The notes under the pieces are model-generated. The model was not told where the DNA came from and made no database searches. It was given only the letters and a program-made list of their open reading frames with translations. From Voacanga thouarsii (lineage: Eukaryota; Streptophyta; Magnoliopsida; Gentianales; Apocynaceae): DNA of 64,000 nucleotides. Where the stretch lies: assembly GCA_026120185.1 (NCBI GenBank), contig JANUWF010001819.1:1302001-1366000 (forward strand), read 5' to 3'. Made by a program: the position numbers and the translations under genes. Position 1 is the stretch's first letter, and every line of letters starts with the position of its first letter. This document shows positions 22,850 to 35,624 of this stretch, piece by piece.

Positions 22850-23480
22850 ATTAGTCTTGCAAGATAGCTAAACATTCTTTATTTAACACCACAATGGATA
22901 ATTCCTCCAACCTTTTTTGTTTACAAGCATGCTTTTGAGAAGTTTTGCATATTTGGGTATGTGCACTAAGGATTCACTAAGTGGAATATTTATATGCAAT
23001 TGTTTGAATATTTCCAAAAACTTTTCAAATTGTGCATCTTTTCTTGCTTTGTGTGTTCGAATGGGGTAGGGTACTAGTGGCTGAAAATCTAGTTTTTTAG
23101 GCTATTTTTTGAAAGGTTCAATAATAGGGGTTGGTTTCGACCCATCTTCTTTATTAGAGGGTACTGGTTCCCTGCTAGGATTGGGCAGCTTCTTACCACT
23201 CCTTAGTGTAATAGCAGCTGAATTATGTTGTGTTTCTACCCCTACTAGTGACTTTATCACTAAATCCATTAAAAACCAAATTTGCCTTTTCATATTTCTA
23301 ACCATGCCCTCAAATTTTTTCCAGTGTCTTCTATCTTAGAAAAACGCTTAGTTACATGAGTGGCAAATTTTTCCAACACCCCTTCTAAGGTATTGGAGTT
23401 GGATGGTTGAGATGTCATTCCGTGAGATATGTTAGGCAACTGTCCTAAGCTCCAATTGGCCATCTTACCTATACAATATA
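22850..23480 (-). pseudogene. gag C-terminal remnant of element II
   Basis: Broken minus-strand frames begin near 23460 with MANWSLGQLP. They include the 67-codon frame 23305-23102 with AAITLRSGKKLPNP, a segment usual just upstream of protease in Athila-type gag. The N-terminal gag domain is missing or unrecognisable between 23480 and the primer site. Confidence 0.7.
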
Positions 23481-23699
23481 GCTGGTTAGTATTATATCAT
23501 AATATGAAATCAAGTTAGTTAGTTAAGGTACACAAGCCAAGATACAAATTAAGTTACAAGAAATTGTGACATACAAAGCCATTAAGGTACAAGTATACAA
23601 GAATATAGCACCTAGTCATACAAGGAACATATTTACATATTTACATACAAACATATTAACATAGTTAAATCAACAATATCCAAGCTTTTATGATATTGT

Positions 23700-23717
23700 T
23701 CCCCAGCAACGGCGCTA
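23700..23717 (-). other. primer-binding site of element II (tRNA-Asp)
   Basis: The minus strand reads TAGCGCCGTTGCTGGGGA, two mismatches from the complement of the tRNA-Asp 3' end. It lies six bases inside LTR D4. Confidence 0.85.
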
Positions 23718-23723
23718 AAAACT

Positions 23724-25269
23724 TAATGTGTAAATTTTAGGTATATAAAAACATCCATTTTAAATCCATCTCTTAATCAAGTTTTAATTAAAATATTAAT
23801 CCCAAAATATACATGTGAGCAAGTGTACTCATTGCAAGTATAGTACAGAGAGTTAACGAGTATCGATCCTCAAAGGAAGTACATACAAATTACTTTTCTT
23901 TCATTGTTTAACTAACCTAAATAAAGTGATAAAAGAATAAAAAGAAAAATAAAAAATATATATACAACTCAAGGATGTAGGTTTATGTAATTTAGATAAA
24001 TACCCTAGAAAATGTAACAATGACCTACTTAACAATTCTCGCAATTCATCATCATTTGGACATCATGAAGGAATATAAAATAAAGTTCAATCGTTTCCCA
24101 AGTCATGAATTCACTTATATAGACTCCACTTCTTTCCCAACCCATGGAATCACTACCGTTTGATTAAATTAGTAGATTTTCCAATCAAACCAACATAACC
24201 AAATGATGCATTAAACATAATTCCTTATATACATGAAAGTAGCCAACAATCCTATACTCTGGGCGTAATTAACTAACATTTGATTACCTAAGTTCTTTGG
24301 TCTTAACATTATTTCCTAAGTCCATTAAGATCTAACAAAAATGTAGCATTGATTAAATTAAGTTTAATCTAACTTTGTTTCCTAAGTCCAATAGACAAAA
24401 ACCTAATTCCATCAACCTATGAAATCAAGTAATCAAACACCAAGAATGAGAGAAAATTGATCAAGTAGTTAAATTGATGCATAAATCATGAATCCTAAAA
24501 TATTGCTAAGTTACAATGAAAACATTGAATACATCATTGTAAAAAAACAAAAAACAAAGAGAAAATAAAGCACTCATATACAAGCCTCTTTCTTCTTCCT
24601 TGAAGACTTCCTTTGAAAAATCCTCCCTAACTTGGATGAATTCCTCCTTCAATGAGAAAATCAAAATTTCTGCTCTTTAATTCACCTCTCTTGGTTGTAT
24701 CTATCAATCCATTGTTTTCTCTTATGCTTTTATAGACCTTTTGAATGCCGATTTCATGGCTGAGAAAGTCATGGCCGAGTAGGAATAGGAAAATACAAAA
24801 ATCCTTGGATAAACCCTAATTCTGCGTACAGAATTTCTGCCTCCAGAACCTACCTGGCACCGGGTACCTTCGACCCACCTGGCGCTAGGTACACTCTATT
24901 CCTCATCTGTTTTACTCTGTTTTTTGTCATCTTTTCCTTAACAAGTAGAATGGACCCAGTGCCAGGTACACTTGCCAGACCTGGCCCCAGGTCTATTCTG
25001 GAAAAATCCCTGAAGCTCGTTAAATCTCTGTTGCTAGATAGAATGGACCCGGCGCCTAGTCCACTAGCGGGGCCTGGCGCCAAGTGCATTTTGATTATGT
25101 GCACTTTCTGCTTGATTTTTTCTTAAATCTACACATATTTTTCAAAAATACCTTTTACAAGTAAAATATTAAATAGGAAGGAATACGCCTCATAATTACA
25201 ACGAATGTATCTTAAAAAAAAAACCTCAAATAACTAGGAAAAGAAATGGTGATTTTAACCCCTATCAAA
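23724..25269 (-). mobile_element. 5' LTR D4 of element II
   Basis: 1546 bp, TAATGTGTAAATT to CCCCTATCA, matching D3. GGCGCC palindrome cluster about 24840-25090. Sequence TTTCC(C/T)AAGTC recurs near 24095, 24312 and 24382 (plus strand), the loop motif of the stem-loop series. Confidence 0.88.
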
Positions 25270-27109
25270 CCACATCTTGAGGAAAAATCTCTTTAGAGCA
25301 CAACATTCAAAAAAAAATGACATAATCTAATAAGTGGAGATCGCACAAGTCTAGGTAAAGATTTCCTCAAAGCTATTGGCATCAATTGTTGCATCAAAAT
25401 ATGATTATCATGACTTTTGAGGCCAGATATCTTTGGTGGCTTAAGTTGCACACAACGCGAAACATTAGAAGAGTATCCATCTTGAACTTTCACTTTTTTC
25501 AGCACTTTACAGAAATTATCCTTCTCTTTCTTGTTCAATGTAAATGAAGTTCCATTTTCCCTTTGAATAGGATGTAAATCTGGTCTTATACCCATTTCAA
25601 CTAAGTCAAGTTTAGACTTAGCATTATCCTTTGATTTATCCCCATCTAACAAAGTATTAATGACATTCTCACAAACATTCTTCTCAATATGCATCGAATC
25701 ATGATTGTGGTGTATAATATTCCATTCCTAATACGGTAAATCAAATAAAATAATTTTCTTCTTCCAATTAAAATGTAACTTTTCATTGTCCTTGACTAAT
25801 TTTCCAAACTTTATGGAAAATTTCTGTAACTCCTCTACCACCATTGAACCAGTAACTATAGGTGGAGGTTTCCCATGCTCTACCATATCATTAAAAGATC
25901 TATCCTCTCTTCGATAAGGATGATTACGGTCTAAAAACTTTCGATGTCCCATGTAACAATGCTTTCCACCATTTTTTAACCACTGAGAATGGGTGTGTTT
26001 GTGACAAATTGGACATGCAAGTTCCCCTTTTGTACTCTATCCTGACAAAGTGGCATAACCAGGAAAATCACTAATCACCCAAAGTAATACTGCACGCATT
26101 TAGGAGCTTTGATTTATGGAAGCATCATAGGTCTTCACCCCAACATCCCATAACTCTTTTAGTTCAGCAATTAAAGGCTGCAAATAGACATCAATATTTT
26201 TTCCAAGGCAAAAAGGCCAAGTATTAACAGTGATAACATGAAATACGATTACTTCATACACATCCATGGTGGCAAATTATAAGATATTAATACAACAGGC
26301 CATGTACTAAGAGAAACACTCATATTCTGAAATGGATTAAATCCATTAGATGCCAAAACCTAATCTAACATTTCTAGGCTCTTCATTGAATTTAGGATAT
26401 TGATGATCAAAAGACTTCCAATAAGAGGAATCAGCTGGGTGTCTCATGCATCCATCTTTTGTGAAGCATTCACTATGCCATTTCATACTGGCAACAATTT
26501 TTTGCGACATAAATAACCTTTGTAATCTAGGCTTTAGTGAAAAATGCCACAATACTTTGTAAGGAATTTTTCTCTTCTCACCTGTAGGATCTTTTTTAGA
26601 TGGCTGCCATCTAATATGACTATATGTCTTGCATTCCTTCCAACTCTCTTTATCCCTCCAATAAATAATGCAATCATTGGGACGTGCATCTATTTTCTCA
26701 TAGCCAATGCCTAACTGCTTCATCAATTTATTAGCTTCATATATATTTTTAGGTAAGTTTGAAAATGCCTCAGGGAATACTTCTCATAACAAGTTAAGAA
26801 GCATGTTAAAGGATTTATCGCTCCACTTACCACTACACTTGAAATAAAGCAAATGAATAATGAAAGAAAGTTTTGAGAATTTTTACATCTTGAATACAGA
26901 TCTTGTTGAGAGTCATCTAAAAGTTTATAAAATCTTTCAGCCTCTTTGTCAGGTAATTCATCTCTAAAATCTATGTTATCACCCTCCACATGATCTCTTC
27001 TTAGGGCTCCAAATGTGTCATGCTGCAATCCTTCCATGTCATCCAACCCTACAATCTCATCTGACCCTTCAATATTGTTAACGCTGTTAGACTGGCTATC
27101 TATATTCAA
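25270..27109 (-). pseudogene. CACTA transposase TNP2 domain, N-terminal and central part
   Basis: Broken minus-strand frames in order. 27109-26723: acidic start, then an AERFYKLLDD stretch. 26726-26346: PRLQRLFMSQ, MKWHSECFT, MRHPADSSYWKSFD and NVRLGFGI, hallmarks of TNP2. About 26340-25960: a segment with a CxxC...H type cluster near 26020-25975. 25952-25728: MGHRKFLDRNHPYR. 25694-25293: MHIEKNVCENVINTLLDG, GLKSHDNHILMQQL. TNP2 is the DDE-type transposase that cuts and moves CACTA elements. At least four frameshifts or stops, plus two retroelement insertions, disable it. Confidence 0.9.
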
Positions 27110-29714
27110 ATGTAAATTTATGTTGATGGATCAGTATAAGCAAGTTCACCATGCGCAACCCAGTGTGTGAACCTTTTAATAAACCTCTAACAATTAAGTG
27201 TTCTTGGGCTTCCTACCTAGAAACCACTATTCCCATTCTACAATCTCTACATAGGCATGAAATCCTTCCCATTTATAGTTGAATTGGCAAAGGCAAAGCA
27301 CAAGAAGTATTCAACTCTTTTTTTATACTTCGGATTATTTCTTGGCAGATTCAACTACCTTCTATCCATTATAGAAAGCTAAAAACCAAATAGAAGCAAA
27401 GATGCAAAAAAAAGAACAAACAAATTACTTCATCTTTAAAATTGCAAAAAATGTTAAATAATTCCTATCTACTACCATAGTTGATAGTTTAAATTTGGAA
27501 AATTGCACAAGAGGATGACTTTTTAAAAAAAAAAAAGAAAAGAACAAAGAACAATCATTCTGTAAGATAAACGTTCTTTGTTTTTTATTTTTCACTACCA
27601 TTTAAATAGAAAGGTAAATCAAATACTATAGAAAATAGGTTTCAGAATTAATTGCTCTTTCAACCAAAAAGGAAGCTCATTTATTCAACCTCAAACAAAT
27701 AAAATTTTGAAAATTCTTGCAAAATAGTAAGGTAACTTATTAAAAACAATGAAGAAACTATAGAAACTAATAATAGAAACTTAGCTGTTAATCTTAACAT
27801 AAGTAGCAATACTTTTGTCTCTTGGTCAGAGCATTGAAGCAAGTAAAACAGAAACATGAAAAACAAACACATGGCAACAACCACAAAACGATAAAACATT
27901 ATCCTAGCTCAGTAAGAAATTACTTATGGCATGGAAATGAAAGTTGTAAATCCAGTCCAAAGATTCATTCAACCATAAGTTAGGTCACAAATTCAAAACA
28001 CAAGATGAAGAACCTAATAAGAACTTATTGTATAAGTCCAAACTCAATATTGTTAAATGCAAAATAAGGTAAATATTGACTTGGATGGTCTGATATACGA
28101 AAAGTGGTTGATTTCTATAGCAGTAAATCAAGAAATTTTTTTCCAAATTCAAGACTTAAAAGCTAGGGGAAATGTCTATTCTAGTTAGCATGAATGGCAT
28201 AAATGCACATTGAATTGACAAAGCTATACATTCCAATAAGAAAAAGCTCTATTTAAAGTCAAATAACATAATATTATTTATAATTTAAAGTCGCAAGATA
28301 CATTTGAAGTTTCTGATCCCTTCTTCTTTTTTCTTTTTATCTAAAAGCATAAAGTTAAACTGAATTCGTGCAACATTGTACAGCTTCACCGAATTCCTAA
28401 TAGTCAAACTACAACTTTAATAAAGAGCTTATTTTTCCCAAATCATAGCAGCAATACCAAAAAGAACTCCATTCCTTTACCTCCAAAAACTCCACATAAC
28501 AGGCAAAATATACATAAAGCACAAACAAAAGTTGCAAATGTCCCAAAACTTCTTCAATCCACCCCCAATAAACACATACAACGACCAAGAAAAATCTGTC
28601 ATTTGTTCCAAAGTTGAAAATATATGATTGCTTAATGTTGAATGAATCAGAAACTAACACATACAAGTAAGTTAGAAATACATAAAGCTAAACTTATCTT
28701 TCGCATATTTACAAGTTCATTGAAGAAACTGGAAAAAAAGTTGTATAATTAATCAACTATGCGCAAGGGCAATAGGCCTATTAAGAATTCATATACTCTA
28801 TACAAATCAAAACATGCAGATTTTAGCCCCAAAAACCTTTGCTAAAATACAATCTGCAATTCCACTGTGCTAATTATGCTCAAAATATGGGGCAAGGGGT
28901 ATCAAGGGGGGAAGAAAGCAATTATTAGTAACACTAAACAGGTCTCCTTGCAATAAAATTGCAATTTCCAAAATCAATAAGAATTAAAAGAAAAAAAAAA
29001 CCCATCGGAACTTAGAATCCAAGCCATTAAAAATAGCGGGGAAATTGCAAATCACAAATAACACATTGCATAACATTAGCATATCAAAATTAACCTAGTT
29101 CCAGACCTTGAAACATAGAGTAGATAACAGAAAATAGAGAACCCAAACCTTGAAAGATAGGCTCCTTGACACCTGCAAATGAACTATTAGGAGAATATTG
29201 CGACCTAGTCAAAAGAGAATTCAGCGACCTAGCCGAATGCAAATGAGGTGCACATTAACCAAATTAATGAGGCTAACTAGAGAAGCCGATGGTTTAAGGC
29301 TGGAATAGGGAGAATGATTAAGTAGAGAAGAAGGATGCCAGCAAAAAAGAAAGGAAGAGAGTTTTAGTACAAAAAAATTACACTTAAGTTTTGGCATCTG
29401 ATACTATATTAATTTTAGCACTTTTTTTTTGGCAAATTTTAGCATTTGATTGAATAATCTTAGTGCCCTTTTTTTCTACCTATAAATAAAATAACGCTTA
29501 AGTTTTTTTGGGAGGAATATTATACTTTAATTGTAACATATAATAAATGTTATTATATATATTTATTTTTACACTTAATTTTCGATTATTTTAAAATTAC
29601 ATTATTTAACTATATTTGTAATATGTGTTGGAAAGTAAATGTCATAATAAATATTTATTTTAACATTTAAAAAATATGTCATTAAAACTATGTCACAAAA
29701 GCTATTTTTTGTTG
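27110..29714 (-). other. 5' non-coding region and subterminal repeats of CACTA element
   Basis: Between the transposase start and the terminus. Long frames are absent; minus frames at 27899-27681 and 28666-28409 show no family resemblance and are probably chance. The last 350 bp are strongly AT-rich with short repeated words (TGTCATAATAA, TGTCATTAAAA, TGTCACAAAA near 29640-29700), as expected of subterminal transposase-binding repeats. The promoter should lie here but I cannot pinpoint it. Confidence 0.5.
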
Positions 29715-29719
29715 TAGTG
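29715..29719 (-). repeat. CACTA terminal inverted repeat end
   Basis: TAGTG on plus, CACTA on minus, followed by the 3 bp candidate duplication GTT (29720-29722). Confidence 0.8.
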
Positions 29720-29722
29720 GTT

Positions 29723-29929
29723 GAAGGAGAGGCTGATTCTGGGACAATAGATTTCTCTATTTCAGCTATCCTTCTTTGGAGTTTAGTGAGAAGAGGTGTC
29801 TTTGAAGTTTTTTTGCTGAGCTCTTTCCTATATTGGAGAGGAATCTCATAAGGATTGAAGAGATGAGTGAATGAACTTGAAGAATTACTAGATACAGGTT
29901 TATCCTGTATGAAGAAAGTACTCGGTTTT
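29723..29929 (-). pseudogene. caulimovirid second ORF, N-terminal fragment
   Basis: Minus-strand frame just outside the CACTA terminus, rich in serine, lysine and glutamate. It ends abruptly at 29930, where the strand of the viral sequence changes. Function of this viral protein is not known to me. Confidence 0.55.
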
Positions 29930-30168
29930 TTTAACTTCGCATTGATTGCAAAGCTGCAAAATATGTTTTGCAAAAAGATTTCAAAAACCTTACCTTTAAA
30001 CAAATATTTGCTAAGTGGTAAGCTATTTCATCTATTTTTTATTTTGATATAGAATATATCAAAGGATCTTCAAACTCTATTCTTGATTTTTTTAATTTGA
30101 AAATTTCTGTAGGAAAGATAGCCATGCCTCCAAAGAAAACAAACCCGAAGCTTAATGAGCTTCCATTG
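29930..30168 (+). pseudogene. caulimovirid RNase H end and start of second ORF, inverted piece
   Basis: Plus-strand piece matching 45866-45960 and 46496-46645: C-terminal RNase H, then the start of the second ORF (MPPKKTNPK near 30124). It lies between minus-strand pieces, so it is an inverted fragment. Confidence 0.6.
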
Positions 30169-31640
30169 TAGTAATTTTTGCTGATGTCACAGATGATGTC
30201 AGATTTTGCTAACTTCATCTATGATGTCATGTCTTGATTACTATTCAAAATAGTAATCTTCATCTTCATTATCATTACCAAGTTCTCCTAGGGATGTTTC
30301 AAAGGACTGTTCTTTATGCGTAGATGGTTTTGCTTTCATTTGTTGTAGTAATTTTTCCATTGCTGCAAAAAAATCTTCTTTGGAGGCAAATGCTACTAGC
30401 GTTGCAGTAGCTACTGATTTCTGCTGTAAAAAACCTATTTGTTAACTGTCGGAATGGGATAGATGCTTGGGGTTGGGTTTGAACCATTTTTTAATTGCTA
30501 GAATGTACGTGTTCTGTGCATTCTAATCTTTCCACCATTTACAATGGCCTTGGAGGGCAAGGTATGAAAGACCTTGCTAATCTAGATCCTTTTCATATGC
30601 AAACTTCTGGGAATATATCCAAGCAAGCTTAAATATGCTAAAAAATTGGAACAGTAATGGAAATGTTGGCTACTGGTTGTAATACCTGCTTTTGAAATAG
30701 TAAAATCCTTTCTTGATAGGTGTCAAGAAGAATTTATTCAGTCGGGCCATAATAGGGCAGCCACTGATTAATGAACCAATAAGGAAATACTAATTGGATG
30801 GCTTTCTTTTGGTTGAAATAAAGAAAGCAAGAGTGATTTTGAAAAGTGAAGGTGTTTAGCCAAGCATGTTGGTAATCATAATAATTATAAACTAAGGGAT
30901 CAAATAGTTGGGAAATTTTTTGAAGGTATTTGAGAAAGCTTTCCATATAGAAAGAGTATGAATAGAGTAGATTTGAACTTAGGTGTTGATTACCTACTAC
31001 TCAGTCTTTTTGTCTTTGTGAGAGTGAAATAATGCACTCTATATGTCTACAAGAATAAACTTGTAGTATTTTTGAGTAAATTTTGGAGACTTCTAAAGGG
31101 AGTTGATATCCAGACCAAAAAATTATCTGGCTACCTTTTGTGGGTTTGGATCCCAAAATTTAAGTTCCATTTGGAGTAATTTATATGTTCCAGGGGTTTT
31201 GATGTATGCAGGTTCTTAGATCAAAAAGAACTTGGAAAAAAATTAGTTTAGGCTCAGAAGAAAGAGTCTTTTTGGATGTCGATTGCATCATGCCTGTGTT
31301 TGTATTTTTAGGACTCTAGGTTCCAATGGTTGTAGGGTGATTAACCACTATAGGTTTGGAAGTGATTGTGGGGTTGCTATCCACCACAATTTAAGTATCA
31401 AAAGGAACTACCTGACTGGGAGAGTATTCCAAAAGTCTGCACCAATTCTCAAAATTGGATGGACTAAAGGATTAGGATTGGGAATACTGTAGATCTTTTG
31501 ATTCTACAATGTCGACCTAACTTGCTCATGGCAATTTCATTAGGGAGAGAAGCTCATGTATTTTGGTATGTTAGATTACAGCTGGTTAGGATATGCTCAT
31601 AGTATAATCTTTTATGGAGCTATATCAATCAATAACCAAC
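30169..31640 (-). pseudogene. caulimovirid second ORF, middle and C-terminal part
   Basis: Minus-strand broken frame ending in an acidic tail (EDEDYYFE) and a stop at 30241-30243. It matches 36141-36850 plus 35534-35624, and 43502-44513. Short downstream bases (30169-30240) match the viral intergenic region near 35500 and 43450. Includes many stops. Confidence 0.65.
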
Positions 31641-32480
31641 ACCCCTTATAGCGCAGGCCTCAAATATTCACCAATAGTTTGTAAATATTTTTCTGTATAA
31701 TTATTTTATACATAAAGATTTTGAATGACTTTTGGATGAAGCATATCATCCTCTTTGTCATTTCTTTTAAAAGGGGAGGCATTAATTTCCTCAATCCCAA
31801 AAGGAATTTTGTTCTTCTGCGCTGGAGGAAATTCAAAAGAAACATTTATTCCTTGGGCAGTTTGCCAAAGTTTTGAAACATGGATAGTTGAAGCAAAAGG
31901 GTAATCAATATTATGACAATCAGCATAAGCTTCAAACCATAAAAAGAAGTCAATTTATTTTTTAACTGAATTTAGAAATTCGTAATAAAAATCTTGGACC
32001 AGTTATCTAGCAAATCCCTGAAATTGTTTAAAGAACCAAGTTCTTTTTGAAAAATTTAAAGGAGAATAAAATTCTTCTCTATGTTTTGTTTTGTCAATTA
32101 CAAAAAGAATTTGTAAATCAGTTTGTAAAGTATTAAGTTCTCCAATCATAGCAAAATGACTTGGAGATGCAGGACTTTCAAACTCAATATCATCTAAGTC
32201 AGGTTAGACTACATATCTTGCTTGAGGAATTTTGGGTTCTAGATTGATACCTTGTAGATGGGTAGCTATAGAGGATACCGAATGTCCACGAGGTTGAACG
32301 CCTGATGGAGACACTTGAGATTGAGGATAAGAAAACCTTTGACTGAGAGATTTTTAGAAAGATATTTTCACATATCCACAAGTGAATTGTTTGATGTCAA
32401 ACACAGTGGTGTTTCTTGGTTTCATAGAAGAAGCTGCATTAGTTAATAACTAGTTAGAAGGAAGACTAACCTAGTTCTAT
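31641..32480 (-). pseudogene. caulimovirid region between movement protein and protease (coat-like)
   Basis: Matches 40370-40970 in the neighbouring copy. Frames 32381-32199 and 31845-31660 are open pieces of one decayed frame with proline/serine-rich and aromatic-rich parts. In this copy the protease, reverse transcriptase and RNase H are deleted: the sequence jumps at about 31640 straight into the second ORF. Confidence 0.55.
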
Positions 32481-33353
32481 GAGTTCAGTTTTGGAATAGA
32501 AAGATGAGATCTTTTCAAATCCGTTTGGAAGAGAACTATTTCACCTTTGTGAGACATTCTCATTGCACCAGCATTGAAGGCAGAAGTCATAGCCCTATAC
32601 TGAATACAATATATGATGCCTACAGGAAGAAAACCTGTTTTGATTTTGTAATTTGTAGTCTTGACACTAAGAGTCAGAGCATCCAGAAGATTTTGACCCT
32701 TGAGAGAGACTGTAAAATTTAGAAAACAATCAAAATAAACTGAAGCACTATAAAGGATGAATTCAACCAGACCTAAGAGTGAATCATTGATGTCTAAAAA
32801 TCAGGTATCTCTTAGACATAAAAGTAAAAAAGTATTAAGTCCTTCTCTAGAATGAGGTTTTACTACAATTTGGACAAGGCCAAAATGTAGGTAGTTGTAT
32901 TTGTTTTGAAATCTTTTGATGGCACTGGCAGAAAGAAGTTTGATTTCTTTGTAGTCAGAATCTAATTGAACTGTTTCTTCAACAATTCAGATGATATAGT
33001 CATTATTAAGAGACCCTTTTGTAGATTTGAAAATCTCATTGGGGGAAAATTTGAGAATGGACTGTTAGAGGTCAAAAAAGTCAAAATCATTCTTAAGTTT
33101 TGAAGAAGTTTGAGAAGGAAGGATAGGAGAAGAACAAGAAGAAGATCGAGAAAAAGGACGGAGAAAATATGACATAATGTAAAACATATGAAAATTACTC
33201 AAAAAAAATTAATACGGAAAATGCAAATATGAACTTATACTTCTCGTTACATGGCAATCATTACCTTTAGGTTCCATCAGAAGGAATACATTCAAGTTAT
33301 TAAAAACTTATGATGTAAAACATAGAGATCCGTTTGTGAACGTAGCAGATATG
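32481..33353 (-). pseudogene. caulimovirid movement-protein region
   Basis: Minus-strand counterpart of the plus-strand movement-protein frame at 45124-45640. It shares the FGLVQI and NLLDALTL stretches with scattered stops. Interrupted at 33354 by copia solo LTR E1 and continued at 35077. The 30K-type movement protein widens plasmodesmata for viral spread; here it is a relic. Confidence 0.65.
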
Positions 33354-35071
33354 TATTAGTGTTGTGCCCTAGAGGCAATCACTTGTACATTGTATATGAC
33401 ACATTTTATTTTAATAAAAGGCATTATTTATTTTACAGTTTCTTTTGTTTACTTTTAAGTAATATAATTGTTCGATAAAGTTCCTAATACAACACTGTGT
33501 TAAGAAAATCATGATAAAAATCATGATATGAGATTCCTACTACACTATATAATGTTAGTACTTAAATGGTCCCTAGTTGTAGTATTAATGAGATAGGATA
33601 TCATTAATGCGTTAAGACTAGCATGTGTTAGACTTCCTGATTTAATCAGGCGGTGGTTCTCATATCCGTGAATATTGAGATACTCAAAGTTAACACATGG
33701 ATGTTTGTTAATAGAACAAGTTCATTGGATGACCTAACTTTAAGATAATCACATAGATAAATATTTAGTGCCAATGATATAATCTCAATATAGCAAACGT
33801 GCAAGTATTCTTAGACTTGAGATCTCCAAGGTACTTTGTTTGCTGAGCATTATACTTTGATTCCAATCTCCGAAGTTTAATTGAGGGCCGCCTATAGGAT
33901 AGATATGGGATACATTGTGAGGTAAATGAAAGTAGTTGAGAGGGTCAATAAAGGATTCACCATTCCTAATAGTAGGGGCAAATATCTCATGGCCACTTGT
34001 AGGAATTACAACTCGAGAAGTCCTTAGCCAAAGTGATTGTGTATTGAAAATAGTTACAATTAATACACATCTAGAGTAGTGGATTCCTGGTACAAGAACT
34101 ATTGTATTCAGGCCAGAATTAATTTTGGAGGGAGTTAGCACTAATTTGGTACTTCAAACCGAATGAGATATTGTATGGTGAAATGAGTTAATTACCCTGA
34201 AGTTTGTTATTGAAGGTTTCATGTCAAGTCACTTGATTTTCTGGACTCTTGGGTGATCATGATATGTTGCTAGATACTGCTCATGATCTGAGAATATGGG
34301 TTTATTAATTGATGAATTAATAAACCAATCCTGATTAGAATTAATATGATTAATTCTAATTAATTATGGATTATTAATCTCAAAGATGTTTGGATTAATT
34401 CATGTTCTCTACTAATTGACTGAGAAACCTAATAGGTCACACCCAATAGAGGATTATATACTCAATGTGTTATTTGATAACATAGTAGGGTTAATTGAGA
34501 GAAAGAGAAGTTGTTGTGGACAAATTATAATTAGTTATAATTTATGGTCCAAATTGTAATTGTGAGAACTTGAGATTTTCAATTATAATTAGAGAATTCT
34601 AATAGGATTAGAATTCTCAGTTTTGGTAGGGGATTTTCATGTAACATATAGATGAGATACATGAAACCCTAACTAGATTATTAACACACGAAAAACAACA
34701 GCCACGATCTTCTCTCTCTCTCTCTCTCATTGCTCTTGAAGCAAACAACCCTAGCTGCCATCTTTTTCTACTAGCACAGAAAATTTTAGTGCATGAGTAT
34801 TCCTCTGTGTGGATTACTGTTAGAGATAATCACACACTGTGATTATAGTGGTTAGACGTTCCACTCTCGTGAAGTTGGATCTAGAGGATTGCTGGATCGC
34901 GCCTTGACTTGAAGAAGAAAACTTTTGTTCTTCAAACGATCAAACAAAGGTAAAAAGCTGCTACCTTTATTATCTTTATATCTTATTTTCCACACATAGT
35001 CGGGTCCTGGGATGGTATCTCGTTTATTCTTCCATTACACTGTATAGGATACGAGCCTGAGATACCCAACA
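33354..35071 (+). mobile_element. Ty1/copia solo LTR E1 in viral sequence
   Basis: 1718 bp, TATTAGTGTTGTGCCCTAG (canonical TGTTAG altered) to GATACCCAACA, with an exact 5 bp duplication ATATG (33349-33353, 35072-35076). Removing it rejoins viral sequence that is uninterrupted at 44920-44950 (opposite strand). Related to E2, E3 and E4. Contains a (TC)n run at 34711-34729. Confidence 0.93.
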
Positions 35072-35076
35072 ATATG

Positions 35077-35533
35077 AGTATTAATCAATAAATAAAGAAT
35101 AGATCTATACTATCTATAGCAGATCTAAGAGGGATCAAGCCATTGAGAATAAATTCTCGTCTCTTACAAGCTACTAAATCAACAACAGCCATTACTCATC
35201 TTATCGACCAACATAACTCAGTCAGACCACCTACAGAATAGATATGAAACTAGATCCCTTTCCTTATCACCTCAGATCTGATATAGAGTTTATAGATTTA
35301 TTTAGAATATACTGAATAATTCATAGATCTATCATCATCAAAAACATTTATGCATCATACGTGGGTTTCTGATGGCAAACCATCACCTTAAACACTACAA
35401 GGTGAACTAAAACACCCAATATACTTAGCATTATCAAATCCACATGAAATTCATCACAAAGTACTAATAATAAGAAACATAAAATAATATTACAAACTAT
35501 GCTGACATCATCCATGATGCCATAGCCTGAATA
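35077..35533 (-). pseudogene. caulimovirid leader, intergenic and movement-protein N-terminal region
   Basis: Continues the viral copy interrupted by E1. It matches 41041-41458, but the primer site and most of the intergenic region present there (41459-41897) are missing. The deletion removed the control region between two head-to-tail copies. Confidence 0.6.
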
Positions 35534-35624
35534 CTATTTGAAATAGTAATCTTCGTCTTCATCATCATCACCGGGTTCTATTGGGGATGTTTCAGAAGGT
35601 TGTTCTTTGTTTGCAAATGGTTCT
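35534..35624 (-). pseudogene. caulimovirid second ORF, acidic C-terminal tail
   Basis: Ends DDDEDEDYYFK and a stop (35534-35536). Cut on its N-terminal side by LTR E4. Confidence 0.65.

Larger units (their letters stand above)
16389..25269 (-). mobile_element. Athila-like element II, full-length but inactive
   Basis: Minus-strand LTR retrotransposon of 8.9 kb. Order: 5' LTR D4 (23724-25269), tRNA-Asp primer site, gag, protease, reverse transcriptase, RNase H, integrase, non-coding 3' interior, polypurine tract, 3' LTR D3 (16389-17941). Target duplication AACTA (16384-16388) and AACCA (25270-25274), one transition apart. It sits inside the CACTA transposase, whose frame resumes on either side. 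Domain order (integrase last) and tRNA-Asp priming fit Ty3/gypsy, Athila/Tat side. The frames carry several stops, and the RT active site is changed. Confidence 0.92.
9778..29719 (-). mobile_element. CACTA (En/Spm) transposon, interrupted by two LTR elements
   Basis: The right terminus is 29719: the minus strand begins CACTACAACAAAAAATAGCT. The next three bases, GTT, are the candidate target duplication. TNP2 transposase segments run leftward (27109 to 25270, then 16388 to 15129, then 10822 to 10625), interrupted by element II (16389-25269) and element I (10823-15128). A second gene-like region lies at 9940-10385. The left part is cut by element C at 9777, and the other terminus is outside the window. 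All coding parts are broken, so the element is inactive. Confidence 0.88.

Noticed and set aside
28409..28666. 85-codon minus-strand ORF in the CACTA 5' region
   Set aside because: Hydrophobic and aromatic-rich translation of AT-rich DNA, no motif, and no partner exon seen. It is left inside the non-coding region.
33785..34141. 118-codon minus ORF in copia LTR E1
   Set aside because: Antisense within a solo LTR. The same region in E2 is not open over this length.
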